55,712 nucleotides of DNA, taken from NCBI GenBank assembly GCA_937924905.1, contig CALDUK010000040.1:1-55712 (forward strand), written 5' to 3'. Made by a program: the position numbers and the translations under genes. The notes beneath the pieces are model-generated. The model ran no database searches. It saw only the letters and a list, made by a program, of their open reading frames with translations, and had not been told where the DNA came from. This stretch comes from an uncultured Paracoccaceae bacterium. GTDB taxonomy: Bacteria; Pseudomonadota; Alphaproteobacteria; Rhodobacterales; Rhodobacteraceae. Positions 8,338 to 17,503 of the stretch are shown piece by piece (position 1 is the first letter of the stretch; each line of letters starts with the position of its first letter).

Positions 8338-8688
8338 ATGGAATTTCTTGTCGCCTCTGCCATCGGGCTGCTGACCGCGGCCGGGATATACCTGGTGCTG
8401 CGCCTGCGCACCTTCCCGGTGATCCTGGGCATTTCGCTTCTGACCTATGCGGTCAATGTGTTCCTGTTTGTTTCGGGCCGTCTGACGGTGGGCGCACCAC
8501 CGGTCCTGCGCGACACGCTGACAAGCTATGCCGACCCACTGCCACAAGCGCTGGTGCTGACAGCCATCGTGATTTCCTTTGGCATGACCGCCGTTGTGGT
8601 GATGATTGGCCTCGGCGCGTTCCTGAACTCCGAAGATGACCACATCGACGACCAGCCGGATGAAACCCCGACCGGGGGCCAGCCATGA
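8338..8688 (+). CDS. mnhC: Mrp/Mnh antiporter subunit C
   Basis: 116 residues with three predicted membrane helices, homologous to NuoK (VLRLRTFPVILGISLLTYAVN; DPLPQALVLTAIVISFGMTA). Part of the multisubunit Na+/H+ antiporter in the inner membrane. It starts 3 bp after the mnhA stop, and its own stop overlaps the mnhD start as ATGA, so translation is probably coupled. The acidic tail (SEDDHIDDQPDE) is cytoplasmic by prediction. Identity is secure from sequence and operon order. Confidence 0.93.
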   Translation: MEFLVASAIGLLTAAGIYLVLRLRTFPVILGISLLTYAVNVFLFVSGRLTVGAPPVLRDTLTSYADPLPQALVLTAIVISFGMTAVVVMIGLGAFLNSEDDHIDDQPDETPTGGQP

Positions 8689-10238
8689 GCCACTGGATCA
8701 TCGCCCCCATCATTCTTCCGGCCCTTCTGGCGCCGTTCATCGTTCTGGCCGCGCGGTATCACATCGGCATTCAGCGGGTGCTGTCGGTGGCCGGTGTGGT
8801 CGCGCTGATCGCGCTGTCCGCCGCGCTGGCCTGGCAGGTGACCGACGGGTCGGTCATGTATTACCGGCTGGGCGACTGGGCCGCGCCCTTCGGCATTGTG
8901 ATTGTCGGCGACCGTTTGTCGACGATGATGATCCTTCTGACCTCGGTGCTGGCGCTTTTTGTGCTGCTCTATGCCATCGGCTCGAACTGGGACAACCGGG
9001 GCCGGCATTTCCACGCGCTGTTTCAGTTTCAGCTTATGGGCATTCTCGGCGCGTTCCTGACAGGCGATTTGTTCAACCTCTTTGTCTTCTTCGAAGTGCT
9101 GCTGATCGCGTCTTACGGGTTGATGATCCACGCAGGCGGCAAGGCGCGTCTGCGCGCGGGCGTGCAATATGTTCTGTTCAACCTGATCGGCTCGACACTG
9201 TTCCTGTTCGCGCTTGGGTCGATCTATGCCGAAACAGGCACGCTGAACATGGCCGACCTGTCGCAACGGCTGGCCTTTGTCGATCCGGCCGAAACCGTCG
9301 GCATCCGCGTGGCCGCTGTTCTGTTGCTGCTGGTCTTCGCCATCAAAGCGGCTTTGGTGCCGCTGCATTTCTGGTTGCCGTCCAGTTATGCCGAGGCCCC
9401 TGCCCCGGTCGCAGCCCTCTTTGCCATTATGACCAAGGTTGGTGCCTATTCGATCATCCGCGTCTATACGATGGTCTTCCCGCCCGAGGTAGACGCCACA
9501 TCGGGTCTGCATGACCTTTGGCTTTTGCCCGCCGCGCTTGTGTCGCTGGCCATAGGGGCCATCGGCGTGTTGGCCGCGCGCAAAATGGACCGGCTGGTTG
9601 CCTATTCTGTTGTCGGTTCAATGGGCATGGTGATGGTCGCCATCGCGCTGTTCACACCCCAAGGCATCGCGGCTGCGCTGTATTACATCGTCCATTCCAC
9701 ACTGGCCGCAGCCATCCTGTTTTTGGTCTCTGACCTGGTGCGCATCGGGCGCGGCAATGTCGATCTGACCGTACAATCGCCCATGGCAGGCACCTATCTG
9801 ACCGCCGCATTTTTCTTTGCGGGCGCCATTGCCATGGCGGGCCTGCCGCCCCTGTCAGGCTTTCTCGGCAAGCTTCTGGTGTTGGACGCCGCCTTTGACC
9901 GCCCGCTTATGGTCTGGGTCTGGGCCATCGTCCTGACCTCCAGCCTGATCAGCGTGGTCGGGTTCGCACGCGCAGGCAGCCTTGTCTTCTGGAAAGCCCA
10001 CAGCATCGACCCGCCCGACCAAGACGATCAATCAGCCCCCGACACCGCCCGACCCGGCATTCTGGCCTATGGCGCGGTTGGCGGGCTGTTCGCGCTTCTG
10101 GTGGCGCATACGGTCTTTGCCGGCCCGGTCCATGACTATACCACCAAGATGGCTGGCCAGTTGTTCCAGCCCGACGAATATATCTCGGTCGTGCTGGAAA
10201 CACCGGGCAAACTGTCAAAGCCGAAGGAGACCCAGTAA
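8685..10238 (+). CDS. mnhD: Mrp/Mnh antiporter subunit D
   Basis: 517 residues, about 14 hydrophobic segments, NuoM/N-like proton-translocating subunit. Diagnostic stretches are GDLFNLFVFFEVLLIASYGL, KAALVPLHFWLPSSYAEAPA (with the conserved Lys of the antiporter fold) and FAGAIAMAGLPPLSGFLGK. It overlaps mnhC by 4 bp (ATGA) and is followed directly by mnhE. It works with MnhA as a transport core of the Mrp complex. Length and motif order are normal for the family. Confidence 0.93.
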   Translation: MSHWIIAPIILPALLAPFIVLAARYHIGIQRVLSVAGVVALIALSAALAWQVTDGSVMYYRLGDWAAPFGIVIVGDRLSTMMILLTSVLALFVLLYAIGSNWDNRGRHFHALFQFQLMGILGAFLTGDLFNLFVFFEVLLIASYGLMIHAGGKARLRAGVQYVLFNLIGSTLFLFALGSIYAETGTLNMADLSQRLAFVDPAETVGIRVAAVLLLLVFAIKAALVPLHFWLPSSYAEAPAPVAALFAIMTKVGAYSIIRVYTMVFPPEVDATSGLHDLWLLPAALVSLAIGAIGVLAARKMDRLVAYSVVGSMGMVMVAIALFTPQGIAAALYYIVHSTLAAAILFLVSDLVRIGRGNVDLTVQSPMAGTYLTAAFFFAGAIAMAGLPPLSGFLGKLLVLDAAFDRPLMVWVWAIVLTSSLISVVGFARAGSLVFWKAHSIDPPDQDDQSAPDTARPGILAYGAVGGLFALLVAHTVFAGPVHDYTTKMAGQLFQPDEYISVVLETPGKLSKPKETQ

Positions 10239-10239
10239 A

Positions 10240-10740
10240 ATGGAACGCGCCTTTCGCTGGGTTTTGCCGCACCCCCTTTTGACGCTGATCCTCGCAGTCG
10301 TCTGGGTTCTGCTGCAAAACGAAATCACCGCAGGCATGGCCGTGTTCGGCGTGATCCTGGGCATTCTGATCCCTTGGGTCACATCGGTCTGGTGGCCCGA
10401 CCAGCCCAACGGGTTTCGCATCGGCAAAATGGCAACCTATTCGGTCATGGTGATCTGGGACATCATCGTGGCGAATATTCAGGTCGCGTGGATCGTTCTG
10501 ACCGTCCCGAATGCCAAGCTGAAGCCTGCTTGGATTGTCGTGCCGCTGGAACTGAAGGCCCCCGAAGCCATCACCGTGCTGGCGGGCACGATCACCCTGA
10601 CCCCCGGCACGGTATCAGCCGATTTGTCCGACGAAGGACACAGCCTGCTTGTCCATGTGCTGCACACCGACGATCCCGACAGTGTGCGGGACGACATCAA
10701 GGACCGGTACGAACGCCGCCTGTTGGAGATTTTCGCATGA
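10240..10740 (+). CDS. mnhE: Mrp/Mnh antiporter subunit E
   Basis: 166 residues with N-terminal membrane helices (LLTLILAVVWVLLQNEITAG) and a cytoplasmic C-terminal part containing AITVLAGTITLTPGTVSAD, the conserved MnhE signature. It is needed for assembly of the Mrp antiporter. ATG 10240 follows AAGGAG in the end of mnhD, one base after the mnhD stop. Its stop overlaps the mnhF start (ATGA). Confidence 0.92.
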   Translation: MERAFRWVLPHPLLTLILAVVWVLLQNEITAGMAVFGVILGILIPWVTSVWWPDQPNGFRIGKMATYSVMVIWDIIVANIQVAWIVLTVPNAKLKPAWIVVPLELKAPEAITVLAGTITLTPGTVSADLSDEGHSLLVHVLHTDDPDSVRDDIKDRYERRLLEIFA

Positions 10741-11021
10741 GCCCAGACGAATTTCTGAGCATCGCCGTGATCATTGCGATGATCACATTGGCCACCGGGC
10801 AAGTGCTGTCCATGATCCGCTTTGTGATCGGTCCGACCTCCAGCGACCGGATTCTGGCGCTGGATACCATGGTGATCAACGCAATCGGTCTTGTGATCGT
10901 GCTTGGCATCCATCAGGGCGTAAAAGTCTATTTCGAAGTCGCCCTCTTGATCGCCATGCTGGGCTTTGTATCGACCGTCGCCCTTGCGCGGTTCATCTTG
11001 CGGGGGGACATCATCGAATGA
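10737..11021 (+). CDS. mnhF: Mrp/Mnh antiporter subunit F
   Basis: 94 residues with three hydrophobic helices and the family motif MIRFVIGPTSSDRILALDTM. Small integral membrane subunit of the Mrp antiporter. ATG 10737 overlaps the mnhE stop, and the gene's own end overlaps mnhG by 4 bp. This tight overlap is typical of mrp operons and supports the start choice. Confidence 0.92.
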   Translation: MSPDEFLSIAVIIAMITLATGQVLSMIRFVIGPTSSDRILALDTMVINAIGLVIVLGIHQGVKVYFEVALLIAMLGFVSTVALARFILRGDIIE

Positions 11022-11389
11022 CGCTCGACGCGCTTGCCTTATATGCTGCGGCCCTGTCGCTTTTGATCGGATCGGGCTTTGTCTTGGTCGGTGTGATCGG
11101 GCTGTTGAAATTCAATGACCCGATGACGCGGCTTCACGCCCCTACCAAAGTCGGAACGGTCGGCATCGGGATGATGCTGCTTGGATCAATCCTCTTTGCA
11201 TCCGCATCAGGGCAAACGTCGATCCATGAATTGCTGATCATGGCGTTTCTCTTTGTCACTGCCCCGGTCTCGGCGCATTTCATCGCCAAGGTCACCATCC
11301 ACCGTGGCACCTGCGAAACGCCCCCTGCCCCGCCCAAGGATGACACCTGGTCTACGTTGAATTCACCCGATGACCAGACCGCTGACTGA
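11018..11389 (+). CDS. mnhG: Mrp/Mnh antiporter subunit G
   Basis: 123 residues with three membrane segments and the signature LLKFNDPMTRLHAPTKVGTVGIG. Last subunit of the Mrp antiporter operon. The tail after residue 95 is hydrophilic and rich in Pro and Asp, as in relatives. It ends directly against the stop of the convergent galK gene at 11390, with no room for a terminator between them. Confidence 0.92.
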   Translation: MTLDALALYAAALSLLIGSGFVLVGVIGLLKFNDPMTRLHAPTKVGTVGIGMMLLGSILFASASGQTSIHELLIMAFLFVTAPVSAHFIAKVTIHRGTCETPPAPPKDDTWSTLNSPDDQTAD

Positions 11390-12478
11390 TCAGTAACTGG
11401 ACACCCGCGCTTGCGGAAACGCCGCCGTCAGCGCGTGTTCAAAGGCCGCGATGCGGTCGGTTTTGACCAGTGCCACGATAGACCCGCCAAAGCCGCCACC
11501 TGTCAGCCGTGCGCCCTCGGCACCGGCGGCCAAAGCCCCTTCGACCAGCGCATCAACCTGCGGCACCGATACCTCATAGTCATCGCGCTGCGAGTTGTGG
11601 CTTTCGATCATCAACTGACCAAAGGTCGAAATATCGCCCGCCGTCAGCGCGTCCACACCGCGCAAGACCCGGTCATTTTCAGTAATGATGTGCCGCGCGC
11701 GCCCGTCCAATGGCGGGGGCAGACCCGCGACACGGTCCAGATCGGCATGTGACAGGTCGCTCAGGATGCCGACGCCCAATTGCGAAACAGCCGCCTGGCA
11801 TTCCCTGACCCGCTCGGAATAACCCGCTTCGGTCAGCTTGTGGCCGACGCCCGAATGAACAACAACAAACCGGTGCGTGTCCGGCAAAGGCGCAGCGCGA
11901 TGTTCCAGCGTCCGCGTGTCCAGAAACAACGCCGACCCCGGCACCCCGACCGACACGCTGAACTGGTCCATAATCCCGCAAGGCATTCCGACGTAATCGT
12001 TTTCAGCCCGCCGCGCCCGCACCGCAATCTCAACAGGTGTCAGCACAGCGCCCAAAGCCTCGGTCACAGCGCGCAACACAGCCACCTCCAGCGCCGCCGA
12101 GCTGGACAGGCCCGCGCCCACCGGCAAATCACCTGCAACCGCCAGCCGCACACCCCTGTCGCCCAGGCCCAAATCGCGTGCCTCGCGCAAGCTGCCCACG
12201 ATGTAATCCGTCCACCCCCCCGACGGCGCATCCGCCAGCGTCCGCGTCTCGACACCGTCATACACCGCACTGGTCGCCGCCACCGCGCCCGGCGCCCCGC
12301 CAAAGCCCAGGGCCACCGCCGTGCCCAGCGTCAACGGCATCGGCAACACAAACCCGCCGTTGTAATCCGTGTGCTCGCCCAACAGGTTCACCCGCCCCGG
12401 CGCAAAGACGCAGGCCACCGGTTCTGCCCCGAACGCATCGGCAAACAAGGCCCGCGCCGTCTGGACCAAACCGCTCAT
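11390..12478 (-). CDS. galK: Galactokinase
   Basis: 362 residues, cytosolic GHMP-family kinase that phosphorylates galactose at C1. Visible motifs are the galactose-binding [16 protein letters not shown] (about 27-42), the ATP loop [13 protein letters not shown] (about 119-131) and the C-terminal [16 protein letters not shown]. It is the last gene of the gltX-gluQ-galT-galK run; its ATG overlaps the galT stop (ATGA). With GalT and GalU it gives the Leloir route from galactose to UDP-sugars. A galE epimerase gene is not seen here. This may feed the EPS pathway. Confidence 0.95.
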   Translation of the reverse strand: MSGLVQTARALFADAFGAEPVACVFAPGRVNLLGEHTDYNGGFVLPMPLTLGTAVALGFGGAPGAVAATSAVYDGVETRTLADAPSGGWTDYIVGSLREARDLGLGDRGVRLAVAGDLPVGAGLSSSAALEVAVLRAVTEALGAVLTPVEIAVRARRAENDYVGMPCGIMDQFSVSVGVPGSALFLDTRTLEHRAAPLPDTHRFVVVHSGVGHKLTEAGYSERVRECQAAVSQLGVGILSDLSHADLDRVAGLPPPLDGRARHIITENDRVLRGVDALTAGDISTFGQLMIESHNSQRDDYEVSVPQVDALVEGALAAGAEGARLTGGGFGGSIVALVKTDRIAAFEHALTAAFPQARVSSY

Positions 12479-13515
12479 CCCGCCCCCTTGAAATGATCGT
12501 CGGACAAAGCACGCAACTGCTCGGCCGCCGTCTCGGCCGTCAAATCGCGCTGCGCTTCGGCCAGCATCTCATAGCCCACCATAAACTTGCGCACCGTCGC
12601 CGACCGCAACAGCGGCGGATAGAAATGCGCATGCAACTGCCAATGCGACACAGCCCCATCAACAAACGGCGCCCCATGCCAGCCCATCGAGTATGGAAAC
12701 TCGGTCTGGAACAAATTGTCATACCGCGTGCAAAGCCGCTTCAACAGCGCCGCCAACGCCAAACGTTCGGCCCCCGTCAGATCGGGCATCCGCGACACGG
12801 CGCGCTTTGGCAAAACCAGCGTTTCAAACGGCCAGACCGCCCAGAACGGCACAACGGCGATCCAGTCGTCGTTTTCCACAACCGTCCGCACACCGCTGTC
12901 GGCCTCCAGGGCGGCATAATCCACCAGCAACGATGTGCCATGCGTGGCCAGATAATCGCGCTGCGCGGCGTCTTCGGTGACAATCTCGTTCGGCAGAAAA
13001 GACGACGCCCAAACCTGCCCATGGGGATGCGGGTTTGAGCAGCCCATCACCACGCCTTTGTTTTCAAACACCTGCACCCAGGGATAGGTCGCGCCCAATT
13101 CTTCCAGCTGAGCAGACCAGCAATCCACCACATCGCGAATGGCCGGCACCGGCAATTCCGGCAAGGTCAAGTCATGGCGTTCGGAAAAGCAAATCACCCG
13201 CGACGTGCCCTGCACCGCTTCGGCGCGCATCAACGGATGGGCGTCTGCGCCGTCAGGCGTATCTTCCAACATCGCGGGGAAATCGTTTGGAAAAACATAA
13301 GGGCCTTCATAGGCCGGGTTCACATCGCCGGTCGCCCGCGTGTTCGATGCGCATAAATAGCACGACGGATGATGCGCGGGCTTGACCACGCGCGCGGTGT
13401 CTTCCGACTTGCCTTGCCACGGGCGATTGTTTCGATGCGGCGACACCAGCACCCACGCTTTGGTCAGCGGGTTGTACCGGCGATGCGGCTGCGTGGCGTC
13501 AAGCTTTAGGGTCAC
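12475..13515 (-). CDS. galT: Galactose-1-phosphate uridylyltransferase
   Basis: 346 residues from a GTG at 13515. That start gives [21 protein letters not shown], aligned with GalT N-termini, and is preceded by AAGGA about 7 nt away. A longer open frame overlaps gluQ and adds 52 unrelated residues. The catalytic motif [11 protein letters not shown] is present (His163 and His165, the latter the expected nucleophile). A possible zinc pair CYLC is at 52-55. It transfers UMP from UDP-glucose to galactose-1-phosphate. Translationally coupled to galK by a 4-bp overlap; 43 bp follow the gluQ stop. Confidence 0.94.
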   Translation of the reverse strand: MTLKLDATQPHRRYNPLTKAWVLVSPHRNNRPWQGKSEDTARVVKPAHHPSCYLCASNTRATGDVNPAYEGPYVFPNDFPAMLEDTPDGADAHPLMRAEAVQGTSRVICFSERHDLTLPELPVPAIRDVVDCWSAQLEELGATYPWVQVFENKGVVMGCSNPHPHGQVWASSFLPNEIVTEDAAQRDYLATHGTSLLVDYAALEADSGVRTVVENDDWIAVVPFWAVWPFETLVLPKRAVSRMPDLTGAERLALAALLKRLCTRYDNLFQTEFPYSMGWHGAPFVDGAVSHWQLHAHFYPPLLRSATVRKFMVGYEMLAEAQRDLTAETAAEQLRALSDDHFKGAG

Positions 13516-13558
13516 CAGACCGTCCTTGTTATGCGGCCGGCGGTTCCGGCCCTGCAAA

Positions 13559-14425
13559 TCAACCCAAACCCAGCCGTTGACGGATATCAAGGGCCGTCGC
13601 GCCAGCGCGGCGAAGCTGAACCAGCGATGTGGCCGCGTCGCGCTTGGCCAGCCGTTTGCCGGCGCTGTCACGAATAATCCGGTGATGGCGATAAATCGGG
13701 GTCGGCAGGCTTAACAATGCCTGCAACAGCCGATGCACGGGCGTCGAAGACGCCAGATCCAGCGCCCGCGTGACATGGGTGACCTCTTGCGCGGCATCAT
13801 CAACAACCACCGCCAGATGATAGGCAATCACACCGTCTTTGCGCGACAAGACGAAATCGCCTGCGGTGGCGACCAGATCGGCGGCATCCAGAACATGCCG
13901 GCCCTGCCCGGCCCCCGGTGCATCCGAAATCTCATTGTACCCAAACCGGCCAACAGTCTCGGCCCCGCCAAGCGCGTCCAGTGCCCGCGCCATATCCAGC
14001 CGCAGCGCATAAGGCGCAGCGCCCTCAGGACGCGCCCTGCCCCGGCAGGTGCCCGGATAGACCGGCCAGACCTCACCGCCCTCTTGCGGTGCTGTGGCGA
14101 CCGCCTGAATGTCCTTGCGCGAACAGGTACAGGCATAGACCAGCCCGCGTGCCTCCAGTTCCGCCAATGCAGCTTCATAAACCGCGCGCCTGTCAGATTG
14201 CCTGATCACCGCGCCGTCCCAGCTCAGGCCCAGCCAGTGCAGATCGTCATACATCGCCTGAACAAAGCTGTCGCGGCTGCGCGTGGTGTCCACATCCTCG
14301 ATCCGCAGCAGAAACCGCCCCCCTGCTCTGCGGGCGGCGTCATGGGCCAGAATGGCGGAATAGGCATGACCCAAATGCAAATGCCCCGTGGGCGACGGTG
14401 CGAAACGTTCGACGGTCTCGCTCAA
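13559..14425 (-). CDS. gluQ: Glutamyl-Q tRNA(Asp) synthetase
   Basis: 288 residues, a class I synthetase core without the anticodon-binding domain, as expected for GluQRS. The HIGH-type motif is HLHLGHAY in [18 protein letters not shown], followed by [11 protein letters not shown] zinc-site region CTCSRKD...CRGR is visible, and the KMSKS-like loop is KRLAKRD. It charges glutamate onto queuosine-modified tRNA(Asp). The start is TTG 14425, overlapping the gltX stop by 4 bp (TTGA), so it is probably coupled to gltX. Its placement beside a GluRS paralogue is noteworthy. Confidence 0.92.
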   Translation of the reverse strand: MSETVERFAPSPTGHLHLGHAYSAILAHDAARRAGGRFLLRIEDVDTTRSRDSFVQAMYDDLHWLGLSWDGAVIRQSDRRAVYEAALAELEARGLVYACTCSRKDIQAVATAPQEGGEVWPVYPGTCRGRARPEGAAPYALRLDMARALDALGGAETVGRFGYNEISDAPGAGQGRHVLDAADLVATAGDFVLSRKDGVIAYHLAVVVDDAAQEVTHVTRALDLASSTPVHRLLQALLSLPTPIYRHHRIIRDSAGKRLAKRDAATSLVQLRRAGATALDIRQRLGLG

Positions 14426-16068
14426 AACACCAGCGCACAGCGCCGCGCGACCTGATCGGGGCCCATCACCTGCATAACCGAATACAGATCTGGCGACCGC
14501 TCACGCCCGGTCAGCAGCACACGAAAGATCTTGGCCACGTCCGACACCGCGCCTTTATAATCATCGGGGTTCTTTTTGTAATCCTTCGGACGCAACGCAA
14601 ACCCGTGTTTGCCACCCAGTTCTTTCAGCTTGCCGAACCAGGTCGCGCTGTCGTCAGACGGGTCATAGCTATCCAGAAACTCCTGCACCAAGCGGCCCAG
14701 TTCATCCGGCGTCAGATAGTCCAGCATTTGTTGCGCCGTTTCGCGGCTCAGATCGAACCGGTCATCAAAGAAATAGGCCAGATCAGGCTTGATCCCCGAC
14801 CACATGGCAAAATCCTTGCGCGCATTTGGCCCGCCGCGTTCAATCGACAGAATATCCGTAACCTTGTCTTTCTCGGACGTCATCAAGCCGGCAAGATCCG
14901 CGTCATGGGTGGTCGCCCAGCCCAGCAGGCGCGTGTAAACCGCATCGCTCGACAGACCAGCAATCACATCGCGGCTGATGCTGCCCAGTTTATCAAAGTC
15001 AAACAATGGCCCGCTTGAGCTTTGCAAACCTTTCATCGTCAGCTCAAAATCCCAGGATGCGGCGTCCGGGTTGTCCGCCCGCCAGGTTTCAAACTCGGGG
15101 TCCATAAGCGTCAGCAGATAATCCATCACGGCTTCGCTTGGATATCCCAGTTCCTCGAAATAGCCGACGGTGGCTTCGGGGTCTTTGCGCTTTGACAATT
15201 TCCGCCGCGAGGTGCCGTCCATTTTCATGATCGGCGCGATATGCGCGAAATGCGGACGGTCAAACCCAAGGGCATCGAACAATTGCAAATGCGTGGGCAC
15301 CGAAGAAAACCACTCATCCCCACGGATCACATGTGTGACCCCCATCAGATGATCATCGACCACATGCGCCATGTGATAGGTCGGCAAGCCGTCGGATTTC
15401 AGAATGACCGTATCAACATCGTTTTCCGGCAAGTCGCGTTCGCCCGCGATCAGGTCAGTAAACGTCAGTTTCGTCTCGTGGTTTCCGGGCGCGCGGAAAC
15501 GGATCACAAAAGGAATGCCCGCATCAAGTGCGGCGACAACATCGGCCTCGGGCCGGTCCCGCCAAAGCGCCCATTTGCCGTAGTATCCTGTTCGGATGCT
15601 AGAGGCCTTTTGCTGTTCACGCATCGCATTCAGCTCGTCGCCCGTGCTGAAACAAGGGTAAGCCAGCCCCTGCTCGACCAGCGACCGAACAAAGGCTTGG
15701 TAAATGTCGCCGCGATGACTTTGCCGATACGGCCCATAGGCGCCACGATCGGTCTTGTTCCGGTCTGCCCCTTCGTCAAAGGCCACATCGAACTGATCAA
15801 ACGCATCAATGATGAAACCAACGGCCCCATCGACCTCGCGCTTTTTGTCGGTGTCTTCGATACGCAAGATCGATACGCCACCTGTCCGCCGCGCGAACTG
15901 AGCACAGATGCGGCCGGTGTATAGCGTCCCGATATGCATGAACCCCGTCGGGCTTGGACCAACCCGGGTGACCATCGCATCATCGGCCAGCGCCCGGTTA
16001 GGAAACCGCGCTTTCAGATCAGCAACGCTTGGCAAAGGTTCGGGGAACAAACGATCCACAACAGACAT
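14422..16068 (-). CDS. gltX: Glutamate-tRNA ligase, unusual long type
   Basis: 548 residues, class I aminoacyl-tRNA synthetase that loads glutamate onto tRNA(Glu). The ATP motif is FMHIGT (45-48 HIGT) within TRVGPSPTGFMHIGTLYTGR, then RIEDTDKKREVDG; the KMSKS loop is KLSKR at 290-294. The IEDTDKKREV stretch and the extended C-terminal half resemble an accessory GluRS class I associate with Firmicutes more than the standard alphaproteobacterial enzyme of about 440-480 residues; that resemblance is from memory. ATG 16068 follows AGGTGG; a longer frame adds 21 unrelated residues. First gene of the gltX-gluQ-galT-galK run. A core enzyme on a plasmid-like replicon is odd. Confidence 0.9.
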   Translation of the reverse strand: MSVVDRLFPEPLPSVADLKARFPNRALADDAMVTRVGPSPTGFMHIGTLYTGRICAQFARRTGGVSILRIEDTDKKREVDGAVGFIIDAFDQFDVAFDEGADRNKTDRGAYGPYRQSHRGDIYQAFVRSLVEQGLAYPCFSTGDELNAMREQQKASSIRTGYYGKWALWRDRPEADVVAALDAGIPFVIRFRAPGNHETKLTFTDLIAGERDLPENDVDTVILKSDGLPTYHMAHVVDDHLMGVTHVIRGDEWFSSVPTHLQLFDALGFDRPHFAHIAPIMKMDGTSRRKLSKRKDPEATVGYFEELGYPSEAVMDYLLTLMDPEFETWRADNPDAASWDFELTMKGLQSSSGPLFDFDKLGSISRDVIAGLSSDAVYTRLLGWATTHDADLAGLMTSEKDKVTDILSIERGGPNARKDFAMWSGIKPDLAYFFDDRFDLSRETAQQMLDYLTPDELGRLVQEFLDSYDPSDDSATWFGKLKELGGKHGFALRPKDYKKNPDDYKGAVSDVAKIFRVLLTGRERSPDLYSVMQVMGPDQVARRCALVF

Positions 16069-16237
16069 CAAGCGCCACCTTCCAGGACTAAAAACTCGCG
16101 CGCAACATACTGCGCACACGCCCAAGGGCAACGTCTTTCAGAACTGGGGCGATTTGGCATGTATTTCCCCCGAATTTCGGCGTAAGACACAATATAAGTA
16201 TAGTTGAAGGGCCACGGACACAACATGTAGTGTTCCA

Positions 16238-16261
16238 AAAAGTTCACAGCTGTGAACTTTT
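16238..16261. promoter_or_regulatory. parS: parS-type centromere palindrome
   Basis: A perfect 24-bp palindrome with core GTTCACAGCTGTGAAC (16242-16257). The core fits the repABC parS consensus GTTnnnnGCnnnnAAC. It ends one base from the repC stop, a known place for parS in repABC plasmids. RepB should bind it for segregation and incompatibility. I saw no second exact copy. Confidence 0.85.
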
Positions 16262-16262
16262 C

Positions 16263-17327
16263 TCAAGCCACCCGCTTTCCCCCAACGCTCACCGCCCAAG
16301 CCTGACGTCCTTTCGCCTTCCGAACCAACTCCCGAAAATACCCGCCCGGATTCCTGATCTCAGCATACCGCTCCAGCATTTCCACCAAAACCACAGCCGC
16401 ATTCTTCGGCCCCAAAACCTCAAGCGCCTCATTCCAAAGCTCCGACCCAATCCCCATCATAGGACTCAACACATGCGCTGCGCGTATCAGTTGGTGCCAG
16501 TTGCGGACTGGTTCTTCGACCATGGCCTGGAATGTGGGACAGGTTTCTAGGGTGGTTTTGAGGGTGAGTTCGGACTGTCCGCTCTTATCTTTATGATCTG
16601 TATCTGATCTATGAATGTGCTGCTCATTTTGGGCGTCATTGCTGCTCGGTTTGAGCAATTGAGCGAGTAGTTCTGTCAGTTTTTCAGCCATCCTTTCCAA
16701 AGTTTCGACACCCAATTTCCGACGCAACAACATCGTGTCTTCGGTGATTTCGGCCAGGATGGCGGTCGTGCGCGGGGTTGGGGAAGTGTTAAGGTTTGCC
16801 AGTGCGATCAGGTCGCGGCGCATTAGCATGACGTCTTCGCGGAGTTCCTTGATCCTTGCCTCTTCCTGAAGCGCGCGGTCGGCGGCTTTGGAAATTGTTT
16901 GCCGTTGCACCAGCAAGGGCGTCAGGTCAAAGCCGAATGTGTTGCCATCGGCGCGCCGTCTGTAGCGTTTGCCGTTGGGGCTGTCGCGGCGGAGGATCAG
17001 GCCTGAACTGACCAGACGCGCCAGGTGACGGCGCATGGTCGAGCAGGGCATGCCGTTCAGCCGGTCGCAGAGTGTGGCGTTCGACGGGAAGACGATCAAC
17101 TTGCCTTTGACCGGGTCCAGATCGGTGCCGGGATGAAAGCTGAGAAGCGCTTGCAGCACGGTCAGTTCACGGTTGCTTAGGCCGAACGACTTAGACGCCT
17201 TGCGCAGGTCGTTCAGTATGTCCCATTTGTTGATCGCACCGGGCAAGGTGCTGTCCTTTTGCGATGGATGTTCCATGCGGACAGCATTCATTGGTCGCCG
17301 AAACGGCGTTACGGGCGTGTAAGCCAT
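16263..17327 (-). CDS. repC: RepC replication initiator
   Basis: 354 residues. The start MAYTPVTPFRRP is characteristic of RepC proteins. An N-terminal winged-helix region (about 40-130, RELTVLQALLSFHP, FPSNATLCDRLNGMPCSTMRRHLARL) is followed by a coiled linker and a C-terminal WNEALEVLGPKNAAVVLVEMLERYAEIRNPGGYFREL segment. RepC starts replication, and in this family the origin usually lies inside repC itself. Third gene of repABC on the minus strand, after a 176-bp gap that holds the probable antisense RNA. The stop abuts the parS palindrome. Somewhat shorter than the roughly 400 residues common in rhizobia. Confidence 0.95.
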   Translation of the reverse strand: MAYTPVTPFRRPMNAVRMEHPSQKDSTLPGAINKWDILNDLRKASKSFGLSNRELTVLQALLSFHPGTDLDPVKGKLIVFPSNATLCDRLNGMPCSTMRRHLARLVSSGLILRRDSPNGKRYRRRADGNTFGFDLTPLLVQRQTISKAADRALQEEARIKELREDVMLMRRDLIALANLNTSPTPRTTAILAEITEDTMLLRRKLGVETLERMAEKLTELLAQLLKPSSNDAQNEQHIHRSDTDHKDKSGQSELTLKTTLETCPTFQAMVEEPVRNWHQLIRAAHVLSPMMGIGSELWNEALEVLGPKNAAVVLVEMLERYAEIRNPGGYFRELVRKAKGRQAWAVSVGGKRVA

Positions 17328-17379
17328 GCCAAAATTTCACGAAGACAAAGAAAAACCCTGCCGCGAATCACTTAAGACT

Positions 17380-17467
17380 TGCGGGGATGAACGCCGACCC
17401 TTAACTTGAAGGTGCTAACTTAGTCTGGGTCTCGTAGGGCGTCCGCTTTGCGGGACCTTTTCTTTTG
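17380..17467 (+). ncRNA. Probable repABC counter-transcribed RNA (incompatibility RNA)
   Basis: The repB-repC gap (17328-17503) is where repABC plasmids encode a small antisense RNA that limits repC expression. The plus strand, opposite to repC, has a hairpin with a T-rich tail at 17441-17467, as expected for its 3' end. The 5' end is only estimated; I could not fix a promoter. Confidence 0.5.
17441..17467 (+). terminator. Intrinsic terminator of the antisense RNA
   Basis: GTCCGCTTTGCGGGAC folds into a short GC-rich hairpin (one bulged G, TTT loop) followed by CTTTTCTTTT on the plus strand. It points away from repC and towards repB. Confidence 0.6.
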
Positions 17468-17503
17468 TCGCTGCTCGTGCCTCCTGTTGTTAACTGCTCT
17501 TGC

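Noticed and set aside
6622..8643. 673-codon open frame on the minus strand
   Set aside because: It is antisense to mnhA-mnhC, is rich in His/Gln/Arg as expected from the complement of a GC-rich membrane-protein gene, and has no recognisable domain.
13083..13095. Further copy of the EPS box (GGGATAGGT)
   Set aside because: Only the right half matches; it lies inside galT and lacks the CTATnC half.
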